From Trileptium ribeirensis (taxonomy: Eukaryota > Nematoda > Enoplea > Enoplida > Thoracostomopsidae), in NCBI GenBank assembly GCA_030248225.1, contig JASANE010005224.1, positions 1-64,000 on the forward strand: 64,000 nucleotides of DNA, given 5' to 3'. Of this stretch, positions 23,161 to 33,688 are shown piece by piece (position 1 is the stretch's first letter; every line of letters starts with the position of its first letter). The translations under genes were made by a program, and so were the position numbers. The notes below the pieces were generated by a model that ran no database searches, was not told the origin of the DNA, and saw only the letters and a list, made by a program, of their open reading frames with translations.

Positions 23161-26140
23161 CTAGTAATTTAATTTACAATGTTTCTAGCATCGTTCTGTT
23201 TGGTCTATCTTTGGTTTAACTTTCAATAATATATAATGCTTAAAATGAAGGATTGTCAAATAATTGAATATCTTATGTGCCTAAACAAATGTGTGTATTT
23301 GTGCCTCTTCCGGACATCCGGATTGTCAGTAGGATTCAATCAGTTGGCACACTAAAAATCTGGGCGTAAAATTTCAACTCGTTTTATCCCAGACATTCAT
23401 TAAAAATGTACGGTCTTTGAACCAATGGAAATGCACCGAGGGGGCACATAAGATACTGTGCTTATTCATTTTTGGTGTGAGATTACCCAAGAACTATTTT
23501 GCATGCCATGATCAGTATGCCCCATTTTTATTAAATACACTAGCGCGCAAAACCAAATTCGGACATTCCCAATACAAGTGAATACACTACTGTTGATATA
23601 GTGTTAGGATTTTCTGAATTGCAGGATCTTGCTAACCCTGAGTTTAATACAATGGTTAAACAGAGTAAGATTTAAATCAGGACATGTGTCATTGTAAGTT
23701 TGAATAAATATGTGACATAAAAGTTGCTGAAACGATAGAATAAACATTTGAGCCCAGCCGAGTACCGGGAACCAAGAGCAATAACACTATATTAACTATA
23801 AGATATTAATAGCTTTTCATCTATTTTTGCTGGAGAGTTGCGGTTTTACGCAAAAATAACTTTAAGCTGCGCCCGTATCATCGTTTCAGATTGGCGATTG
23901 CTTTTTAGATTACTTGTGACTCCTTCATCAAACATGGTAACGTAAGTTCGGTGTTTTGGCTGACTTACATAACGTTAAGAAACGAATAATTGATCTATTA
24001 ATGAGTGGCTTCACCACATTAAGTAACTCAGTGGTGGATTTTAAATTTTAGACGTAAAATGATGAATTATCAAGTTTCTTTTGAACGAAAATGCTCCTTT
24101 TTTGAGTATAGAAACTATTCATAGCTACGTATATCACTAATTTTGCTAGCATAACAAAAGTTCGAAATATAACTTGCGGGATTAATAATAATGAATAACG
24201 ATATGTTCTTTGAAATATTTATGAGTTGTATTGTTTCAATGAACATAAACTGGTGGATATTTGTTTCATATACTTTGTGCTCGCAAAACAGAATGTTTGA
24301 ATATGGAATAGGCTATTGTAATTATTGCCTGTGCTCTCTAAAGGCGTTTTGTGCATCGTCTCAAAAGAAGTTGCGGGATGGTAAACAGCGCAGCTTAGAT
24401 TTGCTTATGTGCTATAGAAAAATCGTGTATCTTTGCTTACTTCTGGCACTATGAACAAATTGTTGCGTTTACCCTAAAAATCGTGACCGAAGATTCCATT
24501 AGCATAAATGGACTATAAATGCTATTTTATTTTTAGACTGTAAAAACTCATTGTGTAAATTAATTTTAATTTCCGTTTTATTTACCTTAGATAATAGCAG
24601 ACATTAATTTGGTGAAATTCTGGTTCCAACTCTGTGTTTCCCGAACGCAAAGATGAACATGACCACACACTATGTTACGTTGTTAATAAATATTTTCAAG
24701 TTATCACATAGCTAGTGTATACAAAATTCATATTATGTATACCATGAAATTTTGGTGTAGCACTAATAATTCAGGAACCGACGAGGCATTTGAAAAAACT
24801 GTTTTTGCTGTCGAGTATGTTTAAAGCTACACATCTTCAACTACAGTATTATGTATATATTTCCGCTATATGGGAGCAGGAGAAAATATTTCATGGCAGA
24901 AATAGAAATGGGTCATCATTTTGGCACCCGCTGATCCGGTCATGGTAGCGACAGTGTTACCTGATGACACGGTAGGTGACCCGATTACGTTAGTAACCTA
25001 ATGATAAGGCAATTTTTCAAGGCAAACTGTATAATCTGCTAATTCGTAAAAGAAACGGAATGCGAAAACAGTTCAATATCAGCTTACTAAACCACTTTTA
25101 CAGACTGATTACAGCAGTATTTTCGATGACACTCTATCCACAGACTACACTGCTGAATAACAGTATGTATTCAAGTGAAATGTAAGCCATATGGCTGTGT
25201 TTCGGAAGTCATTTTCTCCTCTTTTGAAATCGTTTGTGTGCTATTTCAAGCAGCTTGGAAGTACAAGCCTAAAAAACGGTTCGGTTATAAACAGGAACAA
25301 ATATTGCTGTCCAGGTCTCTTAATTTGTTTTCGGGCTTCACGACCTGAACGCGCCCAACAAAGCAGTCTATGACTCTTACATCAACTTTTCACTCTTCTG
25401 GGCGGCTTCGTATTGCGAATTCAGAGTAATCGCATGCCCAGAGCTGGGTTTATATCAGTATGTTTCCAGTGTGTCCCAGCAGAAGAACTGAGCACACAAA
25501 GAATAATGCAAAGGCCACTGTTCTGTTATATTGAGTCCAATGCAGAAGATAGTGCTTTCGGGTTGTAAATTAGACCGGGTGAGTACCGGATCACACACCG
25601 TGACCCGATGATTTAGCCAAAGGTATTGCTCGAAATACCACGATGCCTTGGAAATCCGGTGGCCTGATTTAACCTCTTCACGTTATTAGCCCGTTTTTCC
25701 TATTTACTGTTTGTAGCTATGTTGTAATTGAACCTATTTACCTTAAATTTTTTACAGTGGATGTGACCTTACGGTGCTTGTCTATGGAGATAAAATCACT
25801 GGGATATAATCTCGTGCGGTCAAGACACTCAGGCGAATTTAAATTTTAGTGCCAACTCTAAACAAATTTTGGCGCAGATGATATAATCTCAGTAAATGTA
25901 TAATTTTATCATATTCGAACCGCATTGACTAACTGATTAGAAAAGACTCAATCATATGTCAATGCGTTCATAACAAGAAATTACGCATATGTCAGTGAAA
26001 GTAAAACCCTAAGCCTAAGCAAATAAATAAAACAAGAATTCAGCTAATTTTGATACCATTTGATCAAAATCGTCACTGTGGTTCAAATGGTATATAAAAT
26101 TATATATATACTCAGGAACAAAATTTTCGAATATTTACGG
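23161..26140. other. Arm sequence without recognised genes, with dispersed repeat at 24300-24430
   Basis: Mirror of 2766-5745. The 87-codon ORF at 24191-24454 overlaps a dispersed repeat (GGCTATTGTAATTATTGCC... then CAAAAGAAGTTGCGGGATGG) that also occurs at 59770-59880, so I treat it as repeat and not gene. It includes a CCCTAAGCCTAAGC stretch near 26008. Confidence 0.5.
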
Positions 26141-27010
26141 TACCAATGATAAACAAAAAATTGAAAAAAGTTTTTTTGTCATTAATATGAGTTTAGTGGA
26201 GATTATTTAACCGTTTCGACGAGCTGAGTCGAATGCTGCCCAAACTAACGATGTGTCTTCAAAATCTGGTATTTCGAGCTGCAAGCATAACAAATTTTGT
26301 TATTGCAGAATATGCCTGCTATAAACAGTTTTCATTTAACTCACGGTGCATAGATATTATGTTTAACCACGACACCAACAGTATTTCGCAATTAGTTCGT
26401 TTGGTTTGAAGTATCAAATTAATACATCAAATGCGGCGTTCACGTTATAATGTCCCCAATATTTGGAACTTTTGTCCAATACACAGCGTCAGACACACTG
26501 GCGACATGTGGGTTTCTTAATAGACACCCCCATGTTTTTTATATTTTTTCTCAAGCGTAGCTAGGGGTATTGGGGCTTCTCGAAGGTGTCAAGCTCACCG
26601 TTTCTTGTGTGCAGTTTTATTGACGGTGTGAGGCTTTATGTCGTCAACATTCGTATAGTTTGGATACAAATATCGACATTTTTTTAAATACGCAGCACTG
26701 TTGATTAATACAGCGTATTAACTACAGAAGGTGTCATTTACAGTTAACTCACGCCAAGTTGGTAGCTAAGGGTGTGTACGACACTGTAAACAAAAATGTA
26801 GTAGCTAGGGGTGTGTCGCACACCCTCGGCAGTTGATTACGGTATGGGTGTGACCCTAAATGTCTGTACGGTAGGGTCACAACTATAGGGGGACAAAAGT
26901 TCCAAACAGCGGGGACTTTATAACGTGAACACCGCATAAATATAACTAAATTGATGCTAGCAACTTAACGGTCTCAGTGCAGCATCTAGTTTAAATAGAC
27001 ATAAGCTTTA
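26141..27010. other. 870-bp block present only in the right arm
   Basis: The left arm reads directly from the mirror of 26140 (GAATATTTACGGT) into the mirror of 27011 (TATGCGACG). The block contains a complete 505-bp family-1 MITE (26432-26936) plus about 290 bp on its left and 75 bp on its right. It is either an insertion in the right arm or a deletion in the left, and it dates after the duplication, or is polymorphic if the arms are haplotypes. Confidence 0.8.
26432..26936. mobile_element. 505-bp MITE (family 1)
   Basis: It starts TGCGGCGTTCACGTTATAAT and ends ATAACGTGAACACCGCA, forming TIRs of about 25 bp followed by a shared CCAAA/TTTGG block. The interior matches the family-1 copies at the palindrome tip, including the GGGTGTG..CACACCC type palindromes. 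Flanks are AAA on the left and TAA on the right, so the TSD is imperfect. Confidence 0.7.
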
Positions 27011-27590
27011 TGCGACGTTCACGTTATAATGTCCCCATCGTTTGAAACATTTTACTCACTGTGCATGTGACTATGCTGTAGCGACGGTAAAGGTCACACT
27101 CTTACTGTTTAATAATTCATGAGGGTGTTCGATACACCCTGTAGCTAATGCATTAAAACATTACGGTATCTGCAATCCACGTAGCTACCGTGTTTTCGCA
27201 GAATGACGGTGTCACGGATACCATCTATAGCTTATTTGATGTATTCAACATACATGTCAGTAAAAACCGTTCAGTAGAGAGAGCACCGATACCGTTTACT
27301 TCATTTATTGCGCAAATCTCTGTGACAATACAGAAGCTAGCAGATAAGAGCGCATATGCAAACATGCACAAACCTTCGATAACGAACGCTTTTGGCACGG
27401 CAAAAGTTCACTGTAGTTTTGTGTTTCATGCCTGATTATATAGAATATGTAAAACTGGGGTGCCGCGCAATTTTTTTTTGATTCTTAGTTCAGCGAGAGT
27501 TCAGTAGTATCCGACCCCCCGAAGTGCGACCTTCATGTTAGGTAACCAGTTTTGGACCTAACGATAGCAAAAGCAACAGTCTGAATAGTT

Positions 27591-27672
27591 GCGCTGGTGT
27601 GGGATTCGAACCTACGCCTTCTATCTATGGATCCGCAAGCAGACGCTCTACTGACCGAACTGTTACTGCCCG
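27591..27672 (-). tRNA. tRNA-like sequence (SINE head or tRNA pseudogene), right copy
   Basis: On the minus strand it has TCGGTCAGTAGAGCG (A-box region and D-arm), AGCGTCTGCTTGCGGATCC, and a perfect B-box GGTTCGAATCC (27602-27612). The 3' part reads CCACACCAGC. The T-stem has one mismatch and the acceptor stem does not close. It differs noticeably from the left copy in the D-arm and variable region, so the two have diverged more than the surrounding sequence. Confidence 0.4.
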
Positions 27673-27744
27673 ACTTAACAACAGATATAAATCCGCGATA
27701 TTCAACAAAAATAGCAAAATACAAGAGCATATTCAGATTTCACG

Positions 27745-28985
27745 GGAGGAACCCGGGGCACCGCACGCTCGAGAAGCCGCACTCCCCGAGGCGCGACAGC
27801 TGTGAGGCGCCGTACGCTCGATGCGGCGGCCTCCCAGATGTGCGCTCACTCTGAGGCGCACCCGCCGAAGCGCCGCACCCCCTCCCGACGCGTTGCAACA
27901 TCTCCGTCTCCCGAAGCGCCGCACACCTCTCGAGGCATTGCACACCTTTGCTGAACTAGGCGTCGTGCTCCCCAGGGGCAGTCGCACCCAGCCGCCGAAA
28001 CTTCACCCCCCACCGAGAAGCCGCCCTCGCCCCCCCCCCGCCCTTCGCCCGACGAGCCGCACCGCCCTTTAGAGGCGTTGCCCTCCCTCCCCGAGGCGTA
28101 CATCCCTCCCCATGCCCCGAGCCACCGGACCTCCCCTCCCGAGCCGCCATGCATGCCGCCCAAGACATCGCATTCCACATATGCGTCGCACCCCGCCGAC
28201 GAGGTATCCCGGCTCACCCAAGTTCCACACACCCTCCTACCCTCCGAGACGGCACGCACGCTGCTCCAAGGGTCGCGCCGTGCCGCCGAGACGTCGCACC
28301 CCCCAACGAGGCGCCGCCGCCCCCCACCCCCAGGGGCCGCACTAGCCCCCCTTCCCCCCGAGGCGCCGCAATGCCACTTCGAGGCGTTGCACTCTCTCCC
28401 CGAGGCGTATCACTCCTCCTCCTACCCCTAGCCGCTGCACCTCCCCTCCCGGGGAGGCGCTATGCATGCCATCCCAAGTGCGGCACTCACCCCGAGGCGT
28501 CCCCGCTCGCCGAAGTGCCCCGCACCCCTCCCACGCACTCCACACAGGCGTCATACCCTGCTGCCGAGGCTCCGCCCCTACGGAGGCGGCGCCCGCCTCC
28601 CCGAGGCGTATCACCCTTCCAACTACCACGAGCCGCCGCACTTCCCCTCCTTAGGCGCCGCGCTCACCCGGAGGCGTCGCGCTCCCCTGAAGCGTCGCAC
28701 TCCGCCGCCAAAGCACTTCCTCACACCGAAGTGCCGCACCTCCTCCCACCCTCCGAGATTCCGCGCCGCCCCTCCCTCCTCCCGCCGGCGGCGTCACACG
28801 GCTTCCCCTACCCCAAGCCGCCGCACCGCTCTCCGCCTAGCCGCCGCATCTCTTCCCAACGAGGCGCCGCGGCACTCCCTATTCCGAGACGCCACACCGC
28901 CCCTCTCACCTTCGAGCCGCCGCACCGCTCCCCCCAGCTCCGCACTACTCCCTTGACGCCGAGCCGCCACACTCGGTGGAGGGAG
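27745..28985. repeat. GC-rich degenerate minisatellite, right copy
   Basis: Inverse of 870-2008, with units such as CCGAGGCGCCGCAC plus C-rich tails. About 100 bp (27750-27850), roughly four or five units, are absent from the left copy, so unit number has changed since the duplication. A 358-codon ORF (28149-29225, plus) runs through the repeat; its Arg/Pro/Ser-rich translation reflects composition. Confidence 0.8.
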
Positions 28986-29844
28986 TGGAGATTAGTCTAC
29001 TACCCGAGGGATCGACGACGCCGCTCGGGGGATCCGAGCTTTAGGTGTGTAATCCCCCTCTCTCCCTTAGGAACAAGCATGTCCTTGGTCTTCCCTCACC
29101 GAGACATACTACAATCCTCGGCCAACGGGTCTTGGGCGCCTATGCATGTTTGGGCGGGGGACAGGACCAAAGGATGGCTATTTTTATCCAGCCTTGGCAA
29201 AATTCCGTGTGTATATAGCAGCTAGCTACAGTAGCTATGTACATAAGCTATGTTAGTAGCTAGCTTTAAATACCATCAGGTTTAAAAAGTAAAATACTGG
29301 GAACATATATTTGACTTTGTATTATGATCAGGCTGAATAATCGATGCGCAACAGTTTATTTGCATGCTGACCACGACCTTAAGTATTTTGAGTAGATAGT
29401 ACAGCGGGCACCCTCAACAAGAGGGAAAAATTAAGACGGTTTGAAACTTTAGAAAATCGTGGGGTGTTCAAGACACCCTGCATGGTGTGTTCGGCACTGT
29501 GGGGGACATGGATTCCAAACAGTGGGGACGTTATAACGTGAATGCCGCATTATTAGCGTGATACAACCCATAGCGGCGAGAACGTATTTTTTCCAACTTA
29601 AACTCAGTTAGTATTGTCACGATCACACATACGCTTATATTACAAAAATTACGAATTCAAACTCAGATAAGTAAAAACATGCTCTGTGGTGGCTTTATAT
29701 ATATTAGCTATGTCCCGAACGTTAGTTATGCAGAATTTTTAGTAATTTCTATTATGTCACTGTCAATTATCCTATTTTTAATGGATCTCCGGTGCTACAT
29801 GTTCACCTTATTGTTGTATCTAAAAGGTCTTTAGCCAGAGCAGC

Positions 29845-30110
29845 TAAGCAAGGGCCGAAGCTGGAGTCATTTTGTCGGAGTACAATTTTGGTTATATATG
29901 ATTTGTAAAAAAATCTGACAGTTCTCCGTCGTAGTGCGGTGCTCGAGCTGGAACATGGGCTGTGAACCTCTTGCCGTCCCGCTCCTGCCGTTTAAGCAGA
30001 AGTTCCGTATCCAAAGCAAAAGTTAATGTTGTGTCCAGAACTGACAGTGAAATCTTTTGAAATAAAATAAGATATCCGTTAACACTCGTAAACCCATTAT
30101 TGTACTTTAG
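29845..30110. other. Junction between palindrome arm and first synaptotagmin exon
   Basis: The sequence follows the last base that can be paired with the window. It ends in an acceptor-like tract, TTGTACTTTAG, before the exon at 30111. No upstream exon was recognised. It could still be palindromic with sequence left of the window. Confidence 0.5.
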
Positions 30111-30491
30111 CTACAGATCGCAACAGAAATCCAGACGGAGCACAATCGGTATGTCGAATAGAGAGCGGTGGTGGTGACAAGACAGAAGGATATGGACGAT
30201 TAGAATTCAAGCTCGACTACAATTTTGATAAAGGTGTTCTTCAAGTTACTGTAATTCAAGCGATCGAACTGCCGGGTCTTGACGTAAGCGGAACGTCGGA
30301 TCCATATTGCCGTATATATATCTTGCCAGATAAAAAGAAAACTTTTGAAACGAAAAAATTTAAGAAAACCCTCAATCCAGTTTTTAATCAAACGTTTACG
30401 TTTACCAAAGTTCCTTTCTCAGACATACCAAACAAGACGTTGGTGTTCGCTATTTACGACCATGATGCTGTTGGATCGGATGATCAAATTG
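30111..30491 (+). CDS. syt1: Synaptotagmin-1-like, penultimate coding exon (C2A domain)
   Basis: This exon encodes 126 full codons: a linker of about 26 residues, then C2A beginning GYGRLEFKLDY. Synaptotagmins are vesicle-membrane Ca2+ sensors that bind phospholipid and SNAREs to trigger exocytosis. The C2A loops carry all five acidic Ca2+ ligands: Asp57 and Asp63 (LDVSGTSDPY) and Asp116, Asp118 and Asp124 (YDHDAVGSDD), numbered from the exon's first full codon. The LPDKKK, KKTLNPVFNQTF and DDQIG blocks match the Syt1 class. It is bounded by TTTAG at the acceptor and G|GTAAGT at the donor, and splices in phase 1 to 33144. The transmembrane N-terminus (about 100-140 residues in the family) is not encoded in the window. 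Confidence 0.93.
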
Positions 30492-33143
30492 GTAAGTATT
30501 GTTGCATCACAATTGTAAAGTGTCCCATATTGCAAGGCTCGGCGCCATAGTTACGCGATCGCGGGGAAGGGGGAACGCACATGCTGGCCCCACCAACAAT
30601 TAACATATAAACTAACAATAACAGCAATTTTGTTCCAATCTCGTAAGGAACAGACTTCGCATAGAATTTTTACAATCCCCGCTAAACTAGGCACGGCTCG
30701 ATTTGAGATGAACGATAATGCTTATTTAATAGACCATCAAGTTTATGTTCCAATCATTATATTAGCGTTTGCTCGCTTCCGACTTTCGATATGGTGAAGA
30801 ATAGAAAAAAATGGAGCTTAGTTGTGTGGCAGGCGAGCCGAGTTGGGATTTTGTTTATCTAAGGCGATCCGAGGCAATACTTCCGGCGATATTTGGTGAA
30901 TGAGGCAAACCAGGCATGTAATACTTCAAAACAAACTTGGCCGAACCTTAAATTAATTTTCGTTGCAGTAAAAGTTCGAGAAGCAATATTTCCGCAAATG
31001 TAACCCTTGATCATAGCTTCACACATACTGCCTGCAAATACTCATGCACATATTTATGTTTATAAATCTCATACACTTCGCTTTATATGAATTGGCAGTT
31101 AATTGTTATATACGTTGTTTGCAGAGCTTCAATGCACTCAAATTTTACTGGTAATGTGGTACCCAATAAACACGCGAAGTTATTCGATATAGTCGGGCAT
31201 TAGACTTTCATTTATGCAAGAACAGCACTAAAAAGCTATTTTATCATAATTTTCTATCCTATGTGTGTAGGTCGTATTTGTTGATGATCTTCGGCCGTGC
31301 GGCATTTGCCCTTTGCGCGGGCATAACTTTATCGCCACCATCTTGCCCAGATTTGAGAACAAACGGAATTATTGCCATATCTCTCTTAAACTGTATACAT
31401 CGCGTCCCAATTGAAATTAAATAGTGAGTAGGGTTATTATTTGGTTACTTTTTTATTCCCTACATACATCGATAACTATTCAGCTATAGTTTAGCCACTG
31501 TTTGACCAGGAACTGAATACTGTATGCGTAAACCAATCGGACGCTGTAACTACCGCTAGATGCACCTACGAAGACGATTAAAAATAAAAGTCGTTCTGAT
31601 TTTAGATGCCAAACGCTAATTGGATTTTCCTCACTTAGAGTAGGCGGTTTTAAATTAAATATACTAGCCCGTGCAGAAATTGATCGAAATCGAGTCTTCA
31701 CACGCGTTTGGAACAAATTAATTTGACACCGAAAATATCGTTTCCATTCATGTTTATTGTGACTTCCTTACAATGGTCACTACATATATTTTAACTCGGG
31801 AAACCAACGAAAATTTGCTGTACTAGTAGCTATTATATGGTTTTAATCTATTTTATGAACAAAATTACCAGAGCAAACCACATTCTGGGAACAAACAAAA
31901 AGCCGGAGTCGGAACAATATTGCTGGAGCAAAATTAATTTCAGTCAAACTCGTTCGGAAACTGCGGATTTTGAACGGACTCTCTCTGAGCAAGCCAATTT
32001 AAGTTAATCGGGAAATATGAAGCGTTGATTTAAACGATATAAATCCAAATGATTATTAAATGTTATCATCTTTATGAACATATCCTATAGTAGCTTCCGC
32101 ATAAATCTAGCTAGATATTGCAATAGTCTGTACTTCATAATAGCTCTACTGATTTGGCTCAAACTATCGATGTGCATGTGACCGAAACACATGACCATGC
32201 TTCAAATGTTGAGAATCTAGCCTCACATCTGGGTAAATAAAGTCTAAGTTACAAAATTGAAAGTGAATAAAGTCTCATTACAAAATGAAACCTGTTATTT
32301 ACATCATTTATGTTAATTTGGATGTAGTTATACATAAAACACGTGTGACATAATTATGGCATGTAAAGTTTGATATTTTGATCCTAAAAATGGCTAACGA
32401 GTTCGAAGTATTAGCTCAAAATTTAGAGAAAAATTTGAGATTAAATATGATTAAATTTTGATCAAAAATTGAAAGCACTTCTTTGCCATTTGGTGAATCT
32501 AAATGTGTGAGCAGTATTCAAACTTTTTTGGCATACTTCTTCATCCAGTCAGAAGCAATGCACATATTGTGAAAAATTTTGAGCTCAGCATTTAACAAAA
32601 CATTGCAGAAGAATCGGGAAGTATCATCATTTGCAGTTTTTCGATTATAAATTATAGTAAAACGTTGACTTTGAGTTTAAATTTTGAGCTTTTGCGCAAA
32701 GGTCAGAACGCATCTTAAAATAGAGTATATTTATACCAGCAAATTTCGATTAGTGTAATAGTGTGAAATGCTTTGCGTTCACATCAAATTAACTTTACCA
32801 GTTTGAAGTGTCTAAATTTTACAATTATTGTCCAAAATGAAACTTTCAAATTTAGTCAATCTGAAAAAGCACTTTTGTTTATGTGTGTAGGACTGCATTT
32901 TATCGTAGAAGTGCAGGCGTTGACATTTATACTAGCCAACCATAATTATTGCATACAAATACATTAAAGGATATTCAAAACTTGTTCGAAAACTCAAATT
33001 TCAAATTGTAATATTAAAGTATTGCTAGACTGCAACTATAAGGTAAATATTTCCTCGAATATGTATATTAGTCAAATAATACCATATTTTGAAAGATACA
33101 CTTTTAAGGTTTTTAAAAGTATAAGATAACATTGACTGTTCAG
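30492..33143. other. Synaptotagmin intron (2652 bp, phase 1)
   Basis: It begins GTAAGTATTG and ends TGACTGTTCAG. It is AT-rich with no recognised transposon or RNA gene. The small ORFs inside (for example 31480-31716, minus, and 32773-32967, plus) show no domain. The GC-richer patch at 31260-31340 has no clear function. Confidence 0.85.
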
Positions 33144-33688
33144 GTGAAGTGCAGGTTCCGCTTGCCAGTGTCGACTTGGCAGCTGAAAATGTTCAAATAT
33201 GGAAAACAATCAAACAGCCGCCAGCGAATACTCTCGGTGAAATATGTTGTTCGCTTCGCTATGTTCCGAAGAAAAATCAGCTAACATGTATGATTATAGA
33301 GTGTAAAAACCTTCGACCGATGGACGTTCTGACCGGCTCGTCGGATCCGTATGTTAAAATTAACTTGATGCAAAACGGTAAACGCGTTAAAAAGCTTAAA
33401 ACTACCACGAAGATGAAAAACGTAAATCCATACTATAACGAAAGTTTTAAATTTGAAGTTCGTGCACTGGATATTGGTAAAACTGAACTATTTTTAATGG
33501 TCATGGACTATGATCGCGTCGGGTCAAATGATGCCATTGGATTTATACGCATCGGCCGTAATTCACCGGGCACCGCAGGCAATCATTGGCGTGATATGAT
33601 CGCATCAGGAGGCCGTTCTATTGCCCAATGGCACACCTTGTTACCACCTGAAGACGCGACCAATTATGGTAAAGAAAAGAAAAAATAG
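33144..33688 (+). CDS. syt1: Synaptotagmin-1-like, last coding exon (end of C2A and C2B domain)
   Basis: This exon completes the Gly codon split by the intron, then encodes EVQVPLASVDLA (end of C2A), a short linker, and C2B from GEICCSLRYVP to the stop at 33686-33688. Visible C2B features are a polybasic strand (NGKRVKKLKT), the NVNPYYNESFKFEV block, five acidic ligands (MDVLTGSSDPY and MDYDRVGSND) and the C-terminal HWRDM and IAQWHTL motifs that mark Syt1-type C2B domains. Loop 1 has seven positions between its two Asp residues, where Syt1 has six. The protein ends in a short basic tail (KEKKK). Together the two exons give about 307 residues of an expected 400 or so. A function in Ca2+-triggered release is inferred from the family. 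Confidence 0.93.

Larger units (their letters stand above)
27011..29549. mobile_element. 2.5-kb TIR element with minisatellite cargo, right copy
   Basis: Inverse copy of 297-2760. It runs from TGCGACGTTCACGTTATAAT to ...ATAACGTGAATGCCGCA with TTA on both sides. It contains the tRNA-like sequence (27591-27672) and the minisatellite (27745-28985). It is slightly longer than the left copy, mainly because of extra minisatellite units. Confidence 0.65.
15052..29844. repeat. Right arm of giant palindrome (about 14.8 kb)
   Basis: This is the inverted partner of 1-13868. It is about 0.9 kb longer, mainly because of the block 26141-27010 and extra minisatellite units at 27745-27850. Match to the left arm ends at 29844 only because the window starts there, so the true arm boundary may lie further right. 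Several ORFs that are broken in the left arm are continuous here. Confidence 0.95.

Noticed and set aside
24191..24454. 87-codon ORF as a small protein
   Set aside because: It lies on a dispersed repeat also present at 59770-59880 without an open frame, and the left-arm copy is frameshifted.
1..29844. The palindrome as a simple read-through (missed adapter) sequencing artefact
   Set aside because: The arms differ by many substitutions, an 870-bp block, minisatellite unit number and a rearranged tip, which a single folded read would not give. A mis-joined haplotype pair is not excluded.
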